Shown here piece by piece: positions 12,701 through 27,700 of a stretch of DNA of 28,628 bases. Where the stretch lies: NCBI GenBank assembly GCA_040752295.1, contig JBFMFE010000270.1:1-28628 (forward strand), written 5' to 3'. How positions within the stretch are numbered: position 1 is the stretch's first letter; each line of letters begins with the position of its first letter. This stretch comes from JBFMFE01 sp040752295. GTDB lineage: Bacteria > UBP15 > UBA6099 > JBFMBQ01. The notes under the pieces are model-generated. The model saw only the letters and a program-made list of their open reading frames with translations, did not search any database and had not been told where the DNA came from. Position numbers and translations under genes: made by a program.

Positions 12701-15700
12701 CCTGTTCCCGCGGTGCTCGTAAATCGCGTCGGAGAACGAATCCGCGCCGCTCCCGAACGCCTCGATGAAGGTTATCGCCTCGTGGAACGGATTCCCGATG
12801 AGATTCCAGCCGGGTTCGAGTTTCACGACGACCGGCGAGTCGTCCTCGCCGCGCCCGCACACGTAGCTGACGTTCAGCACGGCGTTCACGTTCACCGCGT
12901 AGCCGCGACCGCGCTTCATTTCCTCGACCCCTTCGTAATCCTCTCCGTTCCACCCGTAGACGAGCACGCCGCCGGAGCCGAGCGCCTGCCTCAGCTCGCT
13001 CAGCGACACGTCGCAGGGGACCGCCACGAGGTTCCAGCCCCTGCGCAGTTCGGGAGGCTCGCCCTCGGCTGCGCGTGCGGTCCGCGCGCACGGCTGCATC
13101 GCGGCGAAAACAGCCGAAAGAGCGAACGCCGCCGCCGTAATCCTTCGTTTTTTCACTGGAATTCACCCCCGCCGCCCGTTCTCAAGGGCGTCCCGTCGCG
13201 ACTCGCGCGCGTAAAATTCCCGCGTTCGCCGAACCGATGGAAATATTCTACCACGAAAACGCGCCGCCCAAACGCCGCGGGCGGAAAATATTCCGTCAGC
13301 CGCACACGAAAAACCGGCGGTGGATATAATGCGCCGCGGTTCTTAAAATGATCGTTGCCGCGCAGCGGGACCACGACGGTTCCGCGAAGGCTGCCGCCGA
13401 ACGGGCGCGCGCGGAAAAGCCCGGTCGAAATACCTGACGAAGGGGAGCGTGAGATGCCGCCGAAAATCAACCACGAGAAGTGCAACGGAGACGGCGAATG
13501 CCACGAGGTGTGCCCGGTGGACCCGAACGTGTTCGAGGTCCGGGACGGGAAGGCGTACGTGGTACACGCCGAAGAGTGCATCGAGTGCGGGGCGTGCGAG
13601 AGCGCCTGCCCCACAGAGGCGATCACACTCGAGGAACCGTAAGACGGGCGCAGCCCCGCCGCCGCGGGTCTCATTTGATCAGAAGTCCCGGGGTTTTGCG
13701 AAGATTTCCCTCACCTTGAGGTCGAAGAACCTGTTCGAGCTGTTCGCCCTCACGAGGGCGCACGTGTCCGCGCCCCTTGCCGTGCCGGCGACGCAGATGA
13801 CGTCTCCGAAGGGGACAAGCCCCGCGTCGGACGCCATCGCGGCTATCTCCACGCACACCTTGATCCCCTCGCCGAAAATCCTCAGCGTGGCGGCGACGAT
13901 CTGCTCGTGCGAGAAGTTGCCGCACATCTGCCTGACCGCGCATCCCAGCCCGCGCAGCGCCATCGTGCCGGTGTGAACGACGCCGCCGAGGCGTTCTATC
14001 TCCGCGCGCGCGGCGGGGTCCATTTCGTTCGGCGCCTCGCCCTTGAAGCCCGTGTTGTGCGTCACGACGACCACCCTGACGCCCGTTCCCGCGAAGAGTT
14101 TCGCGGCACGCACTCCGGTGTCGCCGCCCGTGGAAGCGACCACGACGTGCGAGACGCCCCGCCCGACGGCTTCCTTTTTCGCGATCTCGAGCGTGCGGTC
14201 GGTGAAACCCGGTCCCTTGCCTTCAAAATACATCCCGCGCCTCCTTTCCGGGTGCGGGGCAGCCGCACGGGCTGCCCCTGCCGTCCACCCTGCGGCGCGA
14301 ACCGCGCGGGTTCACGCCGCGCCGGGACGGCGGATCATGTAATCGCAGCAGAGTATGCCCGCGGCGACGGCGACGTTGAGCGACTCGGCGCCGCCGAAAA
14401 GCGGCACCGTCACCGCGCCGTCGCACAACTTGAGGAGTTCCTTCGAGACGCCCGACGCTTCGTTTCCGAACGCGAACAGCACCGGCGGCGGGGGGGGCGT
14501 CCATCTGTCCATGCGCTTCCCCCCGCGCGGCAGGGCGGCGAAACACTTCCCCCCGCTCCTGCGGAAGTGCCCGATCACGGCGGCTGGGTCGCTGTCGGGA
14601 TGGATGGGAAGGAACAACACGGCGCCCATCGAGGTCTGGACCGCGGCGGGGTTGAAAGGGTCCACCGAGCCGCGGGTGAGAAAGACGGCGCCTGCGCCTG
14701 CGGCGAGCGCGGTGCGGAAGAGCAGCCCCGCGTTGCGGGGGTCGCCGAGGCGCTCCATGAGAATCCCAAGCCCCGCCGCCGGCGTTTCGCTCCACGCGCG
14801 CGGCGGCGGCGCCGCCACTTCCGCCGCGATGCCCTGGGGCGTTTCGCGGGTCGTGAGTCCGTCAAAGACCCTGGCGCTCACGGTGACGACCGCCGCGCCG
14901 GCTGCTCCTGCGGTCTTCAGAATCCGCCGGGCGCGGGCGGTTCCCGCGACGTCGTCCCTGGCGACGAGCGTCTTCACGCGGCAGGGTGAGCGGAGGGCGT
15001 CCTCGACGATTGAAAATCCCTCGACGAGGAAGGAGTCGTGTTTTTTCCGTCCCTTGCGCGCGTGGAGCGCCGCCAGCCGCGCCGCGTGTGGATTGCGGGG
15101 GCTTGTGACGATGACGGCTGACATTCCCTGGTGGAGATAAAGCCGCAGGCGCCGGGGGCGCTACGCGCGGCGCGCTGTCATGCCGGACGGCTTCTGGCGA
15201 TTTCGACGAGGCGCTGGAACGCCGCGGGCTGGTGTATCGCCATCTCGGAGAGCGATTTTCTGTTGATCGCGACGCCCGCCTTTTTGAGTCCTTCGATGAA
15301 CCTGCCGTATGTCATGCCGTGGTTTCTGACCGCGGCGCTGATGCGTGCGATCCAGAGTCGGCGGAAGTCCCTCTTTCTGTTCCGGCGGTCGCGGTACGCG
15401 TAGGCGCGGGCGTGCATGACGGCTTCGCGGGCGTTCTTGTAGTGGCGGCTCCGCGTGCCGCGGTAGCCTTTCGCCGCCTTCATCACGGGTTTGACGTGGC
15501 GTTTTGCGGTCTTTCCCCGTTTTACGCGGGTCATGCTGTTTTCCTCCAGTCGGGTTCAGGGGCGCGCGGACCTGATGTTTCTCAGGTTCGCCCCGGTGAT
15601 CTCCGATTTATGCTTGAGCCTTCTCTTTCTTTTCTTCGTCTTCCCGTACAGAAGGTGACTCATGCCGGAGCGCTTGTGGACGATCTTTCCGCCGCCCGTT

Positions 15701-18700
15701 TTCCTGAAGCGTTTCGCCGCTCCCCTGTGTGTTTTCATTTTCGGCATGAGCCGATCACCTCTTTTTCGAAGGCGACAGGATCATGACCATGATCCTTCCT
15801 TCCTGCCTGGGGTCGCGTTCGATGGTGGAATATTCCTTGTGTGCGTCCGCGAGCCGCATGAGCAGGTCGCGTCCGCGCTCGGTGAAGTCCATCTCCCTTC
15901 CGCGGAAGATGATGGTCGCCTTGACCTTGTTGCCGGTCTTGAGGAACCTCTCGACGTGCCTGGACTTGAACTGGAAGTCGTGCTCGCCGATCTTGGGTCT
16001 GAGCTTGATCTCCTTGAGTTCCGCCGCATGGGTTTTGGACTTTCTGCTCTTTTTCTTTTTCTCGAAGAGGTACTTTCCGTAATCAACTATCCTGCATACT
16101 GGGGGGTCGGCGTCCGGCGCCACCTCGACGAGGTCAAGCTCGAACTCCTCCGCTTTTTTAAGGGCTTCCCGGATAGGCAGTATCCCGAACTGCTCGTTCT
16201 CGGGACCGATCAACCTGACGTTCTGGGCGCGGATCTGCTCGTTGATCCACGTCCTCTTCGTCCTTCCGTAATCCTTGCCGTAGTATCTTTTTTTCAAACG
16301 GTCGGGTTCTTTTCCTCCCTTTCCAGAACCTGCCGCGGGAAATATAGCACAGCGCCGTCCGGCGCGTCAACCGGTCAATCGAAGCGTTCGAGCCGCTCCC
16401 TCGCCAGCCCGGCGAACGACTCGTGCGTCATGCTTCCGAGGTCTCCTTCCTTCCGGCAGCGCACCGACAGCGTTCCCGCGGCGGCTTCCCTGTCGCCGAT
16501 CACCACCATGTACGGTATTTTCATGAGCTGCGCGCTCCGTATCTTCGCGCCGATGGTGTCGCTCCGCTCGTCCGCGTACCCCCTGAAGCCCTCGCTCAGG
16601 AGCCGGCGGCACACCTCGCGGGAATATCGAAGATGTTTTTCGGATATGGGCAGGACGACGAACTGTTCGGGCGAGACCCAGAGGGGGAAGGCGCCGGCGT
16701 AGTGCTCGATGAGGATTCCCATGAAGCGCTCGAACGAGCCGAAAATCGCGCGGTGGATCATGACGGGTGTGCGGCGCCCGCCGTCGCCGGCGACGTATTC
16801 CATGCCGAACCTCTCTGGCAGGTTGAAGTCAACCTGCACGGTCGGACCCTGCCACAGGCGTCCGATGGCGTCGCGGAGTTTGAAGTCTATTTTCGGACCG
16901 TAGAACACGCCCTCGCCGGGGTCGAGGTCGTAGGGCAGCCCCGTTTTTTCGAGGGCTTTCTCGAGCGCGGCGGTCGCGGCATCCCAGTTGTCGTCCGAGC
17001 CGACCGACTTTTCGGGTCGCGTGCTGAGGCGCAGTTCATATCCGAAACCGAACTTCGACAGTATGAAGCGCGTGAGGTCGAGTATCGCCGACATTTCGTC
17101 GAGGAGCTGCCCGCGGGCGCAGAAGACGTGCGCGTCGTCCTGGGTGAAGCCGCGCACTCTGAGCATCCCGTGAAGCACGCCGGATTTCTCGTGTCTGTAC
17201 ACCGTCCCCATCTCGGCGTAGCGTATGGGGAGGTCGCGGTAGCTGCGCGTGCGCGTCTTGTAGATGAGAATGTGTCCGGGGCAGTTCATGGGCTTGACGC
17301 CGTATTCGTCCTCGTCAATGCGCGTGAAGTACATGGGGTACTGCATCTGGTAGTGCCCGGAGGTCTTCCAGAGGTCGGCTTTGACGAGGTGTGGGGTATA
17401 GAGAAGCTGGTAGCCCCGCTCGCGGTGGAGCTTTTTCCAGAAGTCCTCGATGATTTCCCTCACGACGGCGCCGCGCGGGTGCCAGTATATAAGTCCCGGA
17501 CCCGCCTCCTGGTGATGGATGCTGAAGAGGTCGAGTTCGACGCCGAGCCTTCTGTGGTCGCGCTTTTCGGCTTCCCTCAGTCGGGCGAGGTAATCGTCGA
17601 GCTGGTCCTTATCGGGGAACGCGGCGCCGTAGATGCGCTGGAGCATGACGTTTTTCTCGTCGCCGCGCCAGTAGGCGCCCGCGACCTTGAGCAGCTTGAA
17701 CGCCTTCACCATGCCCGTGTGCTCCACGTGGGGACCGGCGCAGAGGTCCACGAAGTCGTCGTGGCGGTAAAAGCTTATGGTTTTGCCGCGGAGGTCTTCG
17801 AGGAGTTCGAGCTTGAACGTCTCCGCGTTTTTTTCGAGAAGGCTCCTGGCGTCCTCGTAGGGCAGTTCGAAGCGCTCGAACCTCGACCGCTTCTTCACGG
17901 ATTTCTTCATTTCCTTCTCGATTTTTTCGAGGTCTTCCGGCGTGAAGGGTTTGTCCGTGAGAAAATCGTAGTAGAAACCGTCCTCGATGGGCGGACCGAT
18001 GGCGAGCTTCACGCCGGGAAACAACTTTCTTACCGCTTCCGCCATGATGTGCGAGGCGGAGTGACGGAGGGCGTCGAGTCGTTCCTTGTCGTCCATTTCA
18101 CCGTCTGCGAAGTCCGCGCTCGGACCCGCTCGTCAAAAAATTCGCCTGCCGCGGCAGGCGTGTGGGTGGTACAGGACTCGAACCTGTGACCTTCTGCACG
18201 TCAAGCAGACGTTCTCCCTCTGAACTAACCACCCGAGGCAAGGCGACGGGCGGATTCGAACCGCCGAATCGAGGTTTTGCAGACCTCTGCCTTAGCCAGC
18301 TTGGCTACGTCGCCGATTTCAAAAAATCGCTTGAGCCTTATGGTTTTTCCGCACATTCCCTTCAGCCCGCATCCACCCGAATCCGCATCACCGGACGCTG
18401 CCGCCGCCTCACTCTGAAAATATGATAGCGTTTTTGCCGGGAATGTCAACCTTGAAGCCGGGTTCAGGCAGCAAAAATCACATGGAACCCGCGCGTCACG
18501 TTCCGCGCACGGCGCCGCCCCAGCCCTTCAGAAGCTCCTCAAGCCCCCCGCCCTTCGCCGGCGCGCCGCCCAGCGCCCTGTGAACGTACCGGGCGATGAC
18601 GTCCGCTTCGATGTTCACCGCGCCGCCGGGCTTCATGCCGCGAATCGTCGTGTTCTCCCACGTGTGGGGAATGATGTACGCCTCGAAGGCGCTGCCGGCG

Positions 18701-21700
18701 ACGCCGCCCACGGTGAGGCTGACGCCGTCAACGGCGACGCTCCCCCTGGGAGCGATGAACGGGTCGAGGTCGGGCGGGAATTCTATTTTAAGGACCCGCT
18801 GATTCCTTTCGTGTCTTATTTCCGCCACTCTGCCCACTCCGTCAACGTGTCCCGTAACGAAATGACCGCCGAGCGGCCTGGACATTGTGAGGGACGTTTC
18901 CAGGTTGACCCTGTCGCCCGGAGCGAGGTTCTTCAGGGTGGTACGCCGCCGGGTCTCCCCTCCGACGTCCATCCATACGGCGCCGCCCCGGAAGGATGCG
19001 ACCGTGAGGCAGACGCCCGAGACGCAGAGGCTGTCGCCCGGCTTCAGACCGTCGGCGAGCGCGCCGGCGTCAACGAGGAGACCGGGCGAGCCGCCCGCGC
19101 TCGAGACCCGCAGAACCGTTCCGACACGCTCGATTATTCCTGTGAACATGCCCCCGCGCGCCCCCCTTTCCTCACTCGAAACCCGTAACCCCGGTTCACG
19201 ATTTCATAAAAATATGGGGCGCGTCTCCAATTTTGCACCGATCATATCGCGAAATTGAGCGCCTCGTCAATCGGCAGACCCGCCTGCCGCGTCATGTCTG
19301 CGTGCCTGTCCGCCGTGCCACCTGTCTGCGTGCAACGCACAGGCAGAACGGCACAGTCATGCGAACACTCACCGGCAGCCGCGGCAGGCCTGCCTCCACA
19401 ATTGAGATAAACCGCGGTGAAAAAAAACTGTCGGTACGAAAGCAGCAAAACTTTAACGCCCAACCTGCAAAGCCAGGGTCTCAAGGGTTACTTTTTTGAA
19501 TACATCTCTGCTTCCGAACCGTTTAACGGCATCGAGAATTTCGATGCCGGCGATTTTTCCGTCTTCGTCATAATCCACGGCAATGCCTTCGGCAACGTGC
19601 TTTGATATCACTTCGGCTTCGATAAAACGGATATATAGGGCATCCACTTCGGAATCGTAGGTTATTCTCATCGCCGAAACCCCCATGATGTCCCCAATCC
19701 CACAATGTCAATTATACCATAACGCGATCTGAGTTCCAATTTGGAGCCGATTCCCGACTTAAGGTGTTCAAAAACTGCGGTCAAACGGGAGAACGGACCG
19801 GAGCTTGAAAACTGAAAATTTGCCACCCGACTCCTTTGAAAACCTTCCGGCTCGTCTCCAACTGTTGACTCCGGTGCAAAAAGTCTCTTTTTCAGGTCGT
19901 TCGTTATTAGGCGGTTTGAAAAACGGCTTAACAAAATTATTTTTTGCGGGTGGGACACCCGCCCGCCTGCGTGCCTGTCCACCGCCTGTATCCCTGCCGA
20001 TTCATCAATCGGCGGGCACAACAGTGATTGTATGCCTCTCCCGGGCAGGGTCCGTGAAGACGCTGAGAATTTCCACGTCCTCGTCCCACCGACTTTTCCA
20101 GGTACCCTCCGGATCGCTTACCGTCAGTACCCAACCTTCCGGGAAACGGCGCCTGGCCGGGATGTAGATTTCCGTCGGACCGATGACCCCGGATTTCGTT
20201 TCGAACTCTAAAAAAAACCTGCGGGACGCCGGATCATAACAGTATGACAGCGGACGCCCCGCAATCCGTCGCGGAAAGACGCGGAGCATGCCTTCTTCGC
20301 TCTCCAGAAAAGCGCCTTCGTAAGAGTATTGCGCCCATCCTGCCATCATGTCATCGAGAAAATTCAGAAGGTCGTTCATGTACGCATCGCCGCCGGACCA
20401 GATGTTCCACTCGCCGATGACTAGGGGAGTCTTCAGGACTTCCACCTCGTTCCGCCGGTTCTCAGTCCATGCATCGAAGTCTCCCGCGCCGGTCTTATAC
20501 TTGCCATCCAACACTGACTGGAGGTAGATATGCGGGGAATAAACAAGGCGTTGTGGTCCGGACCGCGGGTCCGCCAACGGCGGGATGTATGATGGCAAAC
20601 CCTGGTTGACAAGCCCGGCGCGCGGTTCAAAAAAAATCCACGAATCGTTGTCCACCGCGCGAATGGCGTCAATCATGCGCCGGATAAACCCGTGCATCTT
20701 CGTTTTGTCGAATTTCTCCTCACGAAACATGTCCGCGCCGTGCCACGGCTCATTCATGAGATCGTAGCCGAGAACGGCGGGATGATCCTTGAACCTTCCA
20801 GCCACGTGCGCCCACGTCGCGGCGTAGTGGTCCTGAAGCTCCGGATGATCGCCGGCGTAATCGAAAAATGCGTCGAAAGCGCGAGTCAGATCCGGCGACG
20901 TGTAAAGCCTTTCCCAACCGGACCGGCAATATTCCGAGTTGTTCGGAAGCCCATCGGTGACAGTCGCCCAATCAGGCGCGCCGTTGTAAATCTCCACCGG
21001 GAAACAGGAATTGAGGGACGGCCCCCAAAGGTCCTGGTGCATGTCCAGAACCACGTGGATTCCGGCTTCGGCGAACCAGTCCATCCGCTTCGCGACCTCG
21101 TTTAGATAATCGTCGTCGTAGACGCCCGGTTCCGGCTCGACCATGCTCCAGAAAATCAGGTAACGAACGAAATTGAAACCCCAGTCCCGCGACAGCCCGA
21201 TCACGTCCTCGCGCGTCACCCACGGGTGTCCGTCGCGTTTGGAAGAATTGGATATGCTCGTGCCGTGCAGGATCAGCGCGCGGCCCTGCTCATCGCAAAT
21301 GAACCGCTGGTCCTTATCTTCATTACCACCCTTGTTGGCGGCTTCGATTCCGAACGCAAAGTTCGAAAGGGCTGCCAAAGCCAAAATCTGCGCCGTAACA
21401 GCCAATGAAACGACAAACCGGCTCATAGCGGTAATAGAATTATAATTGACATAAAGAAACATTCGCTTTTACACTAATCGATCCGATAACCGCAATTGAT
21501 AGACGGTTATTTCGTTGGTTTTTCCCTTTACGGCAACCCTGAACGGTTCTTCAAAATGGAAATTGTTTTGGCTCGTCTCCAATTGTTGTACCGATCGTAG
21601 CGCAAAATTAAGCGCTTCGTCAATGGGCAGACCTCCGCAATTGAGATAAACCGCTGTCAAAAAACACCTGTCGGTACGAAAACCGCGGGAGCGGCGGCAG

Positions 21701-24700
21701 AGCGACTTTATCTTGTTGTTCATCCCCTCGAGGGCGCCGTTTGAGATGCGGCTCCTTGTACAGGCGAGGATGCCGTCTTTGTGGTCGCGCACGAGACGGT
21801 CGAACTCTTTCATCGGCTCGATCCGGCTGTGCGACGCCCGCCACTGCCGCCGCTCAAGGCGCTTGCGCGCCCAGCCTTCATGCTCGTAGCCCCGGAACTT
21901 CCGGAAGCGGATCGAAGACCCTTGACAGCACGACCGCGAGTCATATAATCAGCTCATGCCGATGGTTGAATCTCACATAAAGGAGCCTCCCCAATACTCC
22001 ATTTCAAGGGGAACCAAAACTGGTATTGTATTTTTTGCCTGTCAGGAAGATTTGGGCACACGTTTTTAGTAGAAGTCATACACGACACAAGAATAAAGAG
22101 GGGAATCCACAATGAAAGTTTTCGTAAAAGGCTTAAACGCTTGTCTGCAAAGAAGATTTGACGTTGACAGATACAAGAGATACGTGATGGATTGCGGGCA
22201 TGAATTAGTGAACGAGCCGGATATTGCGGACATGATCTTACTGTGGACCTGTTCGTTTCGGCAGGACTTTTGCGATAACAGCCTCAGCTTTGTCGACAAA
22301 TATGCCGAGAGGTTCGGAGAAGACAAAATCGTACTTTGCGGTTGCCTCCCGGCAATCAATAAAGAGATTTTAAACGAGAGGTACTCGGGGAGATATTTTA
22401 AATGGAGCGAGGAGGAAAAGGGGCTGGAGGAGACGTTTGTCAAACCGGGTTCCAAAAAGCCTGACATACTAAGAACCGTTGCGGAGGGGAATATCACAAC
22501 CGATATACACAAATACAGGGACGAGAACCCCGACAAAAACTCCTCGTACTACGATCAATTCATCAAGTTATACATATCCGAGGGGTGTCCTTACGAATGT
22601 TCATTTTGCGCGGAAAAGCTCGCCTTCCCGCCATACCGAAGCTTCCCGATGGAACATATCCTGAATGAATGCCGCGAGATACTGAAGAATTCCAACACAA
22701 AGAAAGTCGTCTTTATCGCCGACAGCGTTGGAAGTTACGGCCTGGACATCGGTTCCTCTCTTGAAGAACTCATCACGTCGATTCTGGGAATCGAGGATGG
22801 AGTAACAATAGGCCTTATGAACGTACACCCTGTCGATTTTCTTGAGTACAAGGACTATCTCGCCGGCCTGATAAAAACAAAAAAACTGATCCATTTGAGC
22901 GTCCCGATCCAATCCGCAACGGACAGAATACTTAAATTAATGAACAGACCTTACAATAAGGCGCATTTGGAAGAAATATTCGGAACCTTGAGAGAACTCG
23001 ATTTCAAAGAACTTGAAACGCACCAAATCGTGGGGATTCCCTCCGAAACTTTTGAGGAATTCATGGAAACGGTGGAGTTTTTTATACGCTACAAGCCCAA
23101 ATATGTTATGGCAAGCGGCTACATGGAAAGCTCATTTATGGAATCTTCCAAGCTGAAGGGCAAATTGAGCAACGAAGAAATCGCCCGGAGGCTTGTGATT
23201 GTGGCGGACGAGTTGAACAGGAACAACATCATATGCAACTATGACAATTGTAAGTATTTTAAGGATACAATCCGGAGAATTTCCTCACTAACGTGAAGTA
23301 TTTTGAAAAACCCATCCAATAAGGTGCGGACAACATGGGCAAACGAAAGAAAGAAAAAAAGGTCAGCACGGTAAAAGACCGCCTCTTCAAAGAAAGATTT
23401 TCTGCAAATCTGGCCGTTGACAAAGAATACGGAAACATATTGCTTGGTCACATGGACGAACCCGAGAAAATTGCGCAGAATATACTGCTTTATATAAAAA
23501 GAATCAAGTTAACACGATTACTCACGTATTACGAGTTGTTCAAACCTACTATAGATCTGCCTGGCGACATAGTAGAGCTGGGTGTTTTTAGAGGAGAAAG
23601 CTTGCTGACCTTTGCCAGAATGCTCGAATGCTTTTCTATGGGCGACAGGAACAAGATGGTCTACGGTTTTGATCATTTCAAAGGACTGCAGGATTTCTCT
23701 AAAGAAGACGGAAAAAGCTACAAAGAAGTGGGGAAAAACGTCGGCGGCTGGTGTGGTGGCGACTATTATCAGGAGTTGAAACGTCTGATAGAATTGTTCG
23801 ATGCAGATCGCTTCGTGCCGTTGAAACAACGCATCGTTTTAGTTGAGGGAGACGTGAAAGACACGGTTCCTCAATTCGTTAGAGACAATTCCGGAATCAG
23901 AATTTCGCTGCTTCATTTCGATCTCGATTTGTATGAGCCGACAAAAGTAGGACTCGAACACCTATACGACAAAGTCGTTCCCGGCGGGGTGATTATATTC
24001 GACGAGTATAGTTTCCGCCAGTTTGCCGGCGAAACGATTGCCGCCGATGAGTTCTTTAAGAAGAGAAACTTGAAGCCGAAGCTTAGCAAATTTCCATGGT
24101 TCTCGAATCCAGGCGCGTATTTTTTCAAAGAATAAACAAATTCACTACAATCAAATCGGAAGAACAATAATCACTACGCAAGATCGTTCTCAGTTATTTT
24201 ATATGGTTTTCAATTTGAGACCGAATTATTCATGCTTCACGAATAATTCGGGTTAAATCAAGCCCGGTTCCGCTGAAGATATGTTACAGAAATCCCGGTC
24301 CTTTAAATCACATGAGCGCCGCAAGCGCCGCGCGGTCGAAGTAGACCTCGTTTCTCTTGATCCGGTCGTTCTCGACGAGGATGAGGTCCATGCCCTCAAT
24401 CTCCACCGTCTTCTCTCCGTCCGCTTTTCGTATCGAGGCGCGCCACAGGAACGCGCCCCCCCTCTTCCCCCTCGAACAGGTGCGCTTCCCTGAGCGACCA
24501 GCGCATGTTCCACGCCGCGAACAGCTTCGTGAGGTAGCGCCGCATGTCGCCGGGGTCCGTTATCTCGCCGCGCGTGTTGGGGTCGCGGTAAACGAGGTCG
24601 TCGGCGTACGCGGCGACGACTCGCTCAACTTCCTGCGAGTTCCAGGCGTCGAGAAACCTTTCGGCAAGCCCGTTCATCTGCGCTTCATCCACTTCTGATC

Positions 24701-27700
24701 ACCCCTTGGCGTAATTTCGATTTAGCCGCGGATCACGCGGTTTTTCAGCCGTTTCCTTCGCTATTAGCGCCGCACCTATCGCGCCGGCTATCTGCGGCTC
24801 GTCCGGCACGTTCAGTTTCGCGCCGAGCTTCTTCTGGAGCGTCTCGACGATGCCGCGGTTCTTCGCCACGCCTCCCGTGATGGTCACCTCTTCCTCTTTC
24901 CCGAGCCGGTCAACCATCCCCACTATCCGGCTGCATATCGCGTTGTGGATGCCGTTTATGATGTCCTCCTTCGGCGTCGCCTCCGCCACCAGCGAGATGA
25001 CCTCCGACTCCGCGAACACCGTGCACATGCTGCTGATCGCAATGTCGTTTTTCGAGTTCAGCGACATCTCCCCCATCTCGTCAAGCTCGATTTCGAGCGC
25101 GCGCGCCATCACTTCCAGAAATCTCCCGGTGCCCGCCGCGCACTTGTCGTTCATAACGAAGTCGGCCACCTTTCCGCCGCCGCCTAATTTGATGACCTTG
25201 CTGTCCTGACCGCCGATGTCTATGACGGTCCTCGTCTCCGGAAAAAGCCGGAACGCTCCGCGGCCGTGGCAGGTGATCTCGGTCACAGCCCTCCCGGCAA
25301 AGGGCACGCTGACGCGACCGTAGCCGGTTGCGACGATGAATTTCAAATCGCCCTCCGTAATACCCGCCTTCTCAAGCGTCTCGTCGAAGCATTTCCTCGC
25401 CGCGACCCTGCTGTTCGCGCCGGTGTGGATGATGTTGTACGCGACGATCTTTTCGCTCCCGTCAACGATCACCATGTCCACGGTGAGCGAGCCGATGTCT
25501 ATTCCGCCGAAGAACATTTTACCCCCCGAAAGTTCAAAGCCCTGACCGTTCGGGATACAAAGGGCTTCGCGCACCCGGACGGGTTCCTCTGCCCGGGCCG
25601 GCGGCCCGAAGTCCGGCGACCGGTTTCACAGCATCTCCATGAACGCCTCGAGCCGCGTCCGCAACTGGCCTTCGGAGTAATTACGCTCGTCCACGCAGTC
25701 AACGTCGAGGTGAATGACGGGCACGCCGACCTCCGCCAACGCGTCCCTGAACAGGTTCCTCGCCCCCCCGCTCTGCCGGCAGCCCCAGTGCGACGGGTTG
25801 ATCGCGCCGTCTATCCCGTACTCAACGGCAAGCTTCGCCATCATCGCCGCGCGCCGCCCCGCGGGACCGGTGAACGGATGGGTTATCTGGCGGACCGCGA
25901 GCGCCCGCAGCGGGTCCCTGTCGTCCATTTCCTCCCAGTGAATGTAGTTCAGCTCGTCGAGCACCACGTTCGCCTTGAAATCTCTCTCCAGCATCTCGAT
26001 CAGCCCGTTTCTGAACTGGATACGGTTCTGTATCCAGAGCAGGCGGTGCTTTTCGCCCGGAAGCCCCGCGATGCCTTTCTCCACGCGCTCCCTGAATTCG
26101 TCGCGGAAGAGTTTCGACACCTCCACCCCTTCCTTCGTGCCGGAGATCAGGACGTATATGATGAAGTTTTTCAGGTCGTTCGAGTTGTTCGGCGCCGGCA
26201 CGTTCTTGCAGAGTTCAAGCGCCTCCGTCATGTACCTGCACCCCTCGTTGCCGAACCTGACGGCTTCCCGTAGCTTGTCTACGTCGAGCTTCCTGCCGGT
26301 CCGCTCGGTGATGAAATCTATCATCCGCCGGAACTGGGCGACCATGTAGCCGATGGATTCCTCCGTCACTTCGTACGGGACGGTGATGATGAAGGTGTCC
26401 TTACCGTAGAGGTCGCCTATTCTCCTGACCGCTTTCGCGCCGCCGTCGCACGGGCAGGTCGCCCCGATGAGCAGGTCCGGCTCCGGCATCATGCCCGCCA
26501 TTGCCGCGCCGATGGACGTCCTGTGGTACGCGCAGCCGTCGGTGGAGTAGCCCGCGCCCTCCGCCTTTTCGAAGTACGGCCTCGCGATGCCGGCGCCGGC
26601 GAGCATCGCGCCCACGAACTCCACGAAAATCGCCGCCACGCCCATCGAGTTGAGTATCTCGAACGGCACGAAGACCGTCGTCCAGGCGGACGACCACCCG
26701 GGGTCGAACATTCTCTCGCCTATACGCCCCACCTCGAGTATGAACCGCCGCCGCGCGGTCTCCTTTTCTTCGAGCTTCTTCCTGAGCCCCTCGACGAGAT
26801 CGTGAAAATACGTTTCCATCATGGTCATGCCCGTCGTCACCGCCGGCTTCACAGTATTTCAGCGAAAGCCTCGAGCCTCGTTTTCATCTGCCCGAAGCCG
26901 CCCAGAGTGCAGTCGCCCTCGATGAACAGCGTTTTCAACCCCGCCTCTTCGATGGACTTCTTCAGATTGGGAGCGTCGTACTGGTACGTGTCGCAGAATT
27001 TGAGCGTGTGGTGAATCACACCTGCGGCGCCGAATTCCTTCGCCTTTTCGATTATCCGACTTATCCTTTCCTCGATCACCATCATCCGCGCGCAGGCGGG
27101 TCTGAAAAGATAAGCCCGGGCGAGGTCGCCGAAAGGGTCGCCGGAATCTTCCATCGGCATCTCGAAGAACCTCCCCCCCGTGCACGTGTCGTCGTAGACC
27201 ACGTCGAACCCGCAACCCTCGATGAACTCCGTGATTTCCGGGCTGTGGATCATGTTCCCGGCGAGCAGTACGCGCCGTCCGCCGTCGGGCGGGGGAGGGA
27301 AGGCGGCCTTCTTTCCGTTTAAGACGCTTTCGGCTCTTTCGCTCCAGATTTCCGGCGGTGTGGTGTAGATCTGCCAACCGAGCCGCATCATCTCCGTTCC
27401 CGATATGCGCGGCGGGCTTTCCTTCCTCAAATCGTTCAATTCGGCATACAAATCGCGGGATTTTTCGTATTTTTCGATGGAATCGCCCAGCGCTTCGCCG
27501 GTGATTTCCGCCCCGAAACACTTCTCAATCGCTCTTTTCAGGTTTCCCAGCTCCCTCCCGAAGTAGGCGACGTCCCCGTCGCTTCTGCCGCGGGGCAGGT
27601 CAATGAGGTGATTGAATCCGAGGTTGACGTAGCTCCCGAAAACGTCGCGCAGCCGCCGCATCGCGTCGCAGGAATTGACGAACACCACGCCCTCGAGATG